Notes under the pieces: model-generated
Databases searched by the model: none
Seen by the model: the letters and a program-made list of their open reading frames with translations, nothing else
Told to the model about the DNA's origin: nothing
Program-made: the position numbers and the translations under genes
Part shown: positions 7,837 through 11,569 of the stretch, piece after piece
How the letters are laid out: each line of letters starts with the position of its first letter
How positions within the stretch are numbered: position 1 is the stretch's first letter
Source of the DNA: an uncultured Pirellulaceae bacterium
GTDB lineage: Bacteria; Planctomycetota; Planctomycetia; Pirellulales; Pirellulaceae
Direction of reading: 5' to 3'
Assembly (NCBI GenBank): GCA_934255105.1
Contig: CAKQNH010000065.1
Location: 1-11,569 of the forward strand
DNA: 11,569 nucleotides

Positions 7837-7869
7837 CCTCAATGTCAAGCTGACGCGTAATACTTGAGG
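7837..7869. repeat. Inverted repeat CCTCAA/TTGAGG after the PVC-type gene
   Basis: CCTCAA (7837-7842) pairs with TTGAGG (7864-7869). A smaller GTCA/TGAC hairpin (7844-7847 with 7851-7854) lies inside the loop. It begins 7 nt after the stop codon and may stabilise or end the transcript. No T-run follows. Confidence 0.35.
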
Positions 7870-7898
7870 CTGCCAACGGGTAGTTTCAATGGCGAACA

Positions 7899-7925
7899 TC
7901 GGACGGGGCCAACGGCTCCGTCCGA
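7899..7925. repeat. Strong 12-bp stem-loop, possible terminator or REP-like element
   Basis: Positions 7899-7910 pair with 7914-7925 around an AAC loop. All 12 pairs form if one G-U wobble is allowed, and most are G-C. This is the strongest hairpin I see in the window. It sits in the 243-bp gap between the PVC-type gene and the propeller gene. No T-run follows on either strand, so it would be a non-canonical terminator, a transcript-stabilising structure, or one copy of a dispersed palindromic repeat. Confidence 0.55.
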
Positions 7926-8073
7926 GTCGATCCTTGCGTTCCCCCATGCAACTAAGCTCATTCAGGTCTGCCGCAGTTCGGGAAGTACTGGCGATCAGCG
8001 AGATGCGTCTGAATACTTGACGGCCTTTCCTGAATTGCTTACCTTCCGAATCGCTCTGACCGAACGGTGATCC

Positions 8074-9372
8074 ATGTGTCATTCGATTCGAGTACCATTA
8101 GGAATTGTCTTCTGCATACTAGGCTGTTTTGCCACGCATTTGATCCGTGGAGAGGATTGGCCGCACTGGCGTGGCGCAAGCCGGAACGACACGGTTAAGG
8201 AGGCATCGGGTTGGGCCGACGGCACGTGGTCACTACACGAAAGCTGGCGAACTCAGGTGCCTGAAGGGGCATCGTCGCCACTCGTCGTAGGCGAGCAGCT
8301 CTTCACCATGGGCTGGCAAAAGGGCCAGGATCACGTGTTATGTCTCAACGCTACGTCCGGCGTTGAACGCTGGCGACAAAGCTACCCTTGTCCCAAGTAT
8401 GGTCGGCTGGCAACCGGCGATGAGGGACTGTATTCCGGCCCCTCATCAACGCCAGAATTCGATACTGAAACCGCGTGGTTGTACACGCTCAGCACAGATG
8501 GAGATCTGAACTGCTGGGATACACAGGCCGGAGGAAAACGCATCTGGAGTCTGAACCTGTACGATGACTTCGACGTACCACGACGGCCGAAAGTTGGTCG
8601 AAGTGGATTGCGAGATTATGGATATACGTCCTCGCCGATGGTCTACAGAGACTGGCTGATCGTCGAAGTGGGCGCAAAGCAAGGAAACTTGATCGCGTTC
8701 GATAAGCAGACGGGCAAACGAGTCTGGGCGTCGCAGTCGACGGCGTCCGCTGGTCACAACGCGGGGCCGGTGCCAATGATGGTTGAAAATGTACCGTGCG
8801 TGGCGATTCACAATCATGATGGATTGTTGGTCGCACGCTTGGATCGTGGGAACGAGGGCCATACCGTGGCGACTTTCCCCTGGGTTACATCATTCGCAAA
8901 CAGCATTGCTTCGGTCGCCGTTCAGGGTGACTGCGTCGTACTAACTTCCGCCTACAACCAAAACAAAATTGCCAAACTGCGAGTCACGCTTAAGGGGGCG
9001 GAGGTCATCTGGGAGCAAACGGCGGCATCCAAAGTCTGCACGCCAGTGATCGCTGATGGCCATGTGTATTGGGCATGGCAAAACTTGTTTTGCCTAGATT
9101 TTGAAACCGGCAAAATTATCTGGCGTGGCGGTAGGTACGGCGATCCAGGATCATGCATTGTCACTGCAGATGGACGCCTGATTGTCTGGGGCGGGGACGG
9201 TGATTTAACACTCGTCGAAATGGCCAAGCGATCACCCACGAAATACACAGAACTTGCATCGCGAAAAGGCATCGGCAACTCCGACGCGTGGCCACATGTG
9301 ATTCTGAGCAATGGCCGATTGTATTGTAAAGACCGAACCGGGCTAGTCGTTTGCTTGGAGTGTCGTAAGTAG
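8074..9372 (+). CDS. Exported PQQ-like beta-propeller repeat protein (BamB-like fold)
   Basis: This 432-residue protein is built from PQQ-type beta-propeller blades. Recurrent blade ends with a buried Trp are seen near residues 90-101 (LNATSGVERW), 147-158 (TQAGGKRIW), 208-218 (FDKQTGKRVW), 308-313 (GAEVIW) and 340-350 (LDFETGKIIW). The mature N-terminus carries DWPHWRGASRND, the WRG-type opening common in planctomycete members. The first 25 or so residues are an export signal. Residues 15-18 (ILGC) loosely fit a lipobox, so a lipoprotein is possible. The PQQ-like fold alone does not imply cofactor binding, and the Glu/Asn/Asp set and adjacent Cys pair of quinoprotein alcohol dehydrogenases are not evident. 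It may bind sugar or protein partners. It lies 243 nt after the PVC-type gene, possibly as its own unit, and its stop is 2 nt from that of the convergent gene. Confidence 0.88.
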   Translation: MCHSIRVPLGIVFCILGCFATHLIRGEDWPHWRGASRNDTVKEASGWADGTWSLHESWRTQVPEGASSPLVVGEQLFTMGWQKGQDHVLCLNATSGVERWRQSYPCPKYGRLATGDEGLYSGPSSTPEFDTETAWLYTLSTDGDLNCWDTQAGGKRIWSLNLYDDFDVPRRPKVGRSGLRDYGYTSSPMVYRDWLIVEVGAKQGNLIAFDKQTGKRVWASQSTASAGHNAGPVPMMVENVPCVAIHNHDGLLVARLDRGNEGHTVATFPWVTSFANSIASVAVQGDCVVLTSAYNQNKIAKLRVTLKGAEVIWEQTAASKVCTPVIADGHVYWAWQNLFCLDFETGKIIWRGGRYGDPGSCIVTADGRLIVWGGDGDLTLVEMAKRSPTKYTELASRKGIGNSDAWPHVILSNGRLYCKDRTGLVVCLECRK

Positions 9373-9374
9373 CC

Positions 9375-10154
9375 CTATTCGAATATTAGCTGCCCGTATT
9401 TTTTGAATTCGTGGAAGCTGGGACCGACCCGAGCCCAATCCCATTGGGTGGTCATATTGTCATCGTAATCGATGCGATAGAAGTTGGCTCGCCACCGTGT
9501 ACCGGACTTGGGCGGGACGTTATCCAATGGCTTCAGCAGCGCAAAGGGGATAAAAACCTCAGCGCTCCAACCTGTAATGGCAGCCATCGATTTCTGCTCT
9601 CCTCCACGGATAGAAATTTTCTTGCGTGTTTTACGTCCGCCTTCGTACTGCCAAGGAATCCAGCCAAAATAGGTGCCGTCGGAATTGGGCATGAGCAGAG
9701 GTAGCTCGTAGCCCAGCGGCGAAATTTCGTATTCGAAGTAAAGCGGCTTTCCCTCGTCGGTCCAAAAGAAGCATTCAAAGACGTCTTCGGTCCACAACTC
9801 AAGATAATCGCCTTCAAGCGTCGCGTGCAGTTGCTTGTCGCTGCCATCGAAGAGCACGTACAGCCCGGTGTCAGAGTAGAGCACCTTAAAACGTGCGCTG
9901 TAACTGGACTGTCCCGGCGGCCGACGATTGAGCTCAACCCAGTCGGTCGACTTCCAGGCCTCCGCATCACCCTGCCCACTGACCTCAAAGTCGTCGCAAT
10001 GCTTGACGGTCAACTGCGGCGATATTTTCGCCACGGGATCAGCAGCCAGCAACTCGATCCGCAGCATCCCAATCAGTACTAGCGCGCAGGCGATCGCGAA
10101 GGCGAAGGCGAAGTGCAGATACTCTGTTTGTCGGTTGATGGGTATGCGAATCAA
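9375..10154 (-). CDS. CBM9-like domain protein with N-terminal signal or membrane anchor
   Basis: This is a carbohydrate-binding family 9-like protein with one beta-sandwich domain. Typical segments, counted from 10154, are GLYVLFDGSD (about 97-106), the acidic/aromatic LELWTEDVFECFFW stretch, LYFEYEISPLG (about 138-148), GWSAEVFIPFALL (about 195-207) and the closing FHEFKKYGQLIF. The frame is open to a TTG at 10205. I prefer the TTG at 10154 because it gives a normal short n-region before the hydrophobic core, and because the 10205 start abuts an inverted-repeat arm (10194-10202). An ATG at 10065-10067 would remove most of the hydrophobic segment. The core contains an unusual FAFAFA run encoded by a 6-bp tandem repeat. 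It is the last gene of the minus-strand block and ends 2 nt from the propeller gene's stop. It probably binds a polysaccharide outside the cytoplasm; the ligand is unknown. Confidence 0.82.
   Translation of the reverse strand: MIRIPINRQTEYLHFAFAFAIACALVLIGMLRIELLAADPVAKISPQLTVKHCDDFEVSGQGDAEAWKSTDWVELNRRPPGQSSYSARFKVLYSDTGLYVLFDGSDKQLHATLEGDYLELWTEDVFECFFWTDEGKPLYFEYEISPLGYELPLLMPNSDGTYFGWIPWQYEGGRKTRKKISIRGGEQKSMAAITGWSAEVFIPFALLKPLDNVPPKSGTRWRANFYRIDYDDNMTTQWDWARVGPSFHEFKKYGQLIFE
10096..10113. repeat. Tandem hexamer (GCGAAG x3) within the CBM9-like signal segment
   Basis: Three perfect copies of GCGAAG on the plus strand encode FAFAFA on the minus strand, inside the hydrophobic core of the signal/anchor. 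Gain or loss of a unit keeps the reading frame and would change only the length of the hydrophobic stretch. Confidence 0.7.
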
Positions 10155-10193
10155 GGTACTAGCCTGTTTGAAATACTCGATAACTGTAGTTGA

Positions 10194-10259
10194 AAATCGC
10201 ACCAATGCTGGAATCTGCCTATATCCTATATAGCGTGCGATTTGGCGGAAACTACCGCC
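10194..10259. promoter_or_regulatory. Cluster of inverted repeats upstream of the CBM9-like gene; candidate promoter/operator
   Basis: Three inverted repeats lie in 66 bp: AAATCGCAC (10194-10202) with GTGCGATTT (10235-10243), CTATAT-CCT-ATATAG (10219-10233) inside it, and GGCGG (10244-10248) with CCGCC (10255-10259). On the minus strand the AT-rich element offers TATA-like -10 sequences for the CBM9-like gene. The GC-rich stem could weakly terminate Uma2 transcription, though no T-run follows. No clear -35 is visible. Confidence 0.4.
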
Positions 10260-10290
10260 CCCGTTTCCTTTCGAAGTGAGCAGCTTATGC

Positions 10291-10857
10291 TTACAGCTCT
10301 GCGTCCTCGTAAAGATCGCTGAGCGGCAATTGGCATCCGACTTCCGGAAGCCCGATCACGGCATCCGCTCCCTGATACAACTCCCGTTCGAACCCAGCAT
10401 CGGTCCTGCGATAGACCACTGCCGCTATGCTCGACTGCTCGACGAGTACATAAACGCAGAGCGATCCGATGGAAAGATACGCTTCGCGTTTTTCACTTTC
10501 ATCCGTCCGCCGAGTTGATTTGGAGATCACTTCGACGATCACGACCGGAGCATCCTGGAACGTGTCGCCGGGCGGGTTGAAGTGGCACACGACCATCGCA
10601 TCGGGATAATAAAATCGAGTACCGCCAGTCAAGCGGACCCGAACCTTTGTGTCGGAATTAAAGGCCCGACACGGTCGCCCTTTCAATTGGCTACCCAACG
10701 ATACTGTCGCATTGGTGGCGATGATGTTGTGCGCGTTGGTACCCCCGACCATCGCGTAGACGATGCCATCGACATATTCGTGTCGCTGGCGGGCCTGCAA
10801 TTCGCCGGTCAGATATTCGTTGATCGGGATTGGTGAGAGTCGGTTCGCGGTGCTCAT
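10291..10857 (-). CDS. Uma2 family protein (DUF820, PD-(D/E)XK nuclease-like)
   Basis: This 188-residue protein is full length for the Uma2 family, which has the restriction-endonuclease fold. Family hallmarks are the HEYVDGIVYAM segment (residues 26-36), YYPDAMVV with Asp86, VIVEVISKST with Glu109 at the second acidic position, and the downstream Asp119/Lys123 helix (DESEKREAY). The usual VEVLSPST motif reads VEVISKST here, so Pro is replaced by Lys113. The acidic residues are retained, so nuclease activity is possible, but the biological role of Uma2 proteins is unsettled. They are abundant in cyanobacteria and planctomycetes, often as scattered single genes. The start is an ATG. The gene follows the FAD oxidoreductase by 31 nt in the same direction and precedes the CBM9-like gene. 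No partner methylase or toxin-antitoxin gene is adjacent. Confidence 0.9.
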   Translation of the reverse strand: MSTANRLSPIPINEYLTGELQARQRHEYVDGIVYAMVGGTNAHNIIATNATVSLGSQLKGRPCRAFNSDTKVRVRLTGGTRFYYPDAMVVCHFNPPGDTFQDAPVVIVEVISKSTRRTDESEKREAYLSIGSLCVYVLVEQSSIAAVVYRRTDAGFERELYQGADAVIGLPEVGCQLPLSDLYEDAEL

Positions 10858-10888
10858 AGCTCCAGCCTATCTTTAATCAAACACCTCG

Positions 10889-11569
10889 TCATGGTTGGTT
10901 CCGTTCACTGGCGGGGACGCCAGTCTGCATAAGTTGCTTCAATTCATCCAAGTGATTCTCATAGACTCCACGCGGAGTGCACGCATGTTGTTTGCAGATC
11001 GACGCCGCCATGCCAACCACTTCACCCATCATGCCCGTTGTTCGTTGAACTCGCACAGTGCCGAGGGCCACATGGGTAACACTGATATTGCGTCCAGCCA
11101 TCATTAAGTTGTCAACATTGCGCGAATACAAGCAACGATAGGGGATCGCGTAGGGTGTGATCTTTAAGCTTTCCGCCTTAGATTGAAAGGCGTCGCAAGC
11201 ACACATAGGCTTCGTCGGATAATGCAGATCAATCGTCCACGTTGTCGTGACACTGGCGTCAACAAACGGCCTCTGTTCAACTATGTCTTGCTGTTGCAGC
11301 ACGACGTCTCCCATTAGGCGGCGCGATTCACGTTTGCCGCCAATAGCCGCAGCCCAGCTCAAACTCCGATTGGCGAATCGGTCTCGGTAGCTCGCGTGAT
11401 TCTTCAGGACACTCCAATTGCCGAAGATAATTCGCAGCGCGTAGTCTCTAATTTGCTCGATATCTTCGACCTGATCACGATCCGCGCCGGTCTCCCAGTC
11501 CCAATCGCCCTTGGTGGTGTCGACACAAGTCTGATCGTCAAATTGAACCGCCCATGGGCAAGCTGGAAA
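10889..11569 (-). CDS. FAD-dependent oxidoreductase, C-terminal part (5' end outside window)
   Basis: The minus-strand frame is open from the right edge to a TGA at 10889, giving the last 226 residues. An apparent TTG start at 11360-11362 is internal, since the reading frame continues upstream without a stop. Recognisable segments are RDYALRIIFGNWS near the start, ESRRLMGDVVL, DLHYPTKP, ITPYAIPYRCLYS and, near the C-terminus, NLMMAGRNISVTH followed by GTVRVQRTTGMMGE. The last is the FAD-contacting C-terminal motif of the large planctomycete FAD_oxidored-type family (annotated PF12831-like). The N-terminal GxGxxG dinucleotide-binding motif lies outside the window. The substrate is unknown; these enzymes often sit beside polysaccharide-degradation genes. 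The Uma2 gene follows after 31 nt. Confidence 0.88.
   Translation of the reverse strand, partial: FPACPWAVQFDDQTCVDTTKGDWDWETGADRDQVEDIEQIRDYALRIIFGNWSVLKNHASYRDRFANRSLSWAAAIGGKRESRRLMGDVVLQQQDIVEQRPFVDASVTTTWTIDLHYPTKPMCACDAFQSKAESLKITPYAIPYRCLYSRNVDNLMMAGRNISVTHVALGTVRVQRTTGMMGEVVGMAASICKQHACTPRGVYENHLDELKQLMQTGVPASERNQP

Noticed and set aside
7864..8070. Small plus-strand open frame (68 codons) between the PVC-type gene and the propeller gene.
   Set aside because: It begins with TTG, spans the strong stem-loop at 7899-7925 and has no recognisable sequence features.
1..11569. A defence island, CRISPR array, prophage or insertion sequence.
   Set aside because: I saw no regularly spaced repeats, transposase or integrase motifs, terminal inverted repeats or defence-type partners. 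The lone Uma2 protein is not enough to claim a defence system.

Overview
The window looks like chromosomal DNA from a planctomycete, most likely of the Pirellulaceae/Rhodopirellula type. The evidence is the gene content: a formylglycine sulfatase, a C-terminal Gfo/Idh/MocA fragment, a PVC-type membrane-bound dehydrogenase with HEAT-like repeats and a C-terminal CxxCH heme domain, a PQQ-like beta-propeller protein, a CBM9-like protein, a Uma2 nuclease-like protein and an FAD-dependent oxidoreductase. GC content is moderate and Shine-Dalgarno sites are mostly weak or absent, which fits that group. This assignment is inference from family content, not from a marker gene.

Layout: positions 1-9372 are all plus strand. 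In order they hold the 3' part of a Gfo/Idh/MocA oxidoreductase (truncated by the left edge), an exported sulfatase, a cytoplasmic NylA-like amidase, a 336-bp gap with possible regulatory signals, a secreted neutral-ceramidase-like zinc hydrolase translationally coupled to the PVC-type cytochrome/dehydrogenase, a 243-bp gap with a strong stem-loop, and an exported PQQ-like propeller protein. Positions 9375-11569 are all minus strand. Reading leftward they hold an FAD-dependent oxidoreductase (5' end beyond the right edge), a Uma2 family protein and an exported or membrane-anchored CBM9-like protein. The two blocks converge, with stop codons only 2 nt apart at 9372/9375.

The genes fit a degradative cluster that is mostly exported: desulfation (sulfatase), amide or ester hydrolysis (ceramidase-like enzyme and amidase), and oxidation (heme-linked dehydrogenase, Gfo/Idh, FAD oxidoreductase). 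A sulfated, amide-containing polymer or lipid is a possible substrate, but nothing in the sequence fixes it.

I found no tRNA, rRNA, CRISPR array, transposase, integrase or clear defence system. The oddest signals are a His-to-Asp change in the sulfatase GKWHLG motif, the uncharacterised ceramidase-like/PVC-dehydrogenase coupled pair, a 12-bp stem-loop at 7899-7925, nested inverted repeats at 10194-10259, and an in-frame 6-bp microsatellite in the signal/anchor of the CBM9-like gene.
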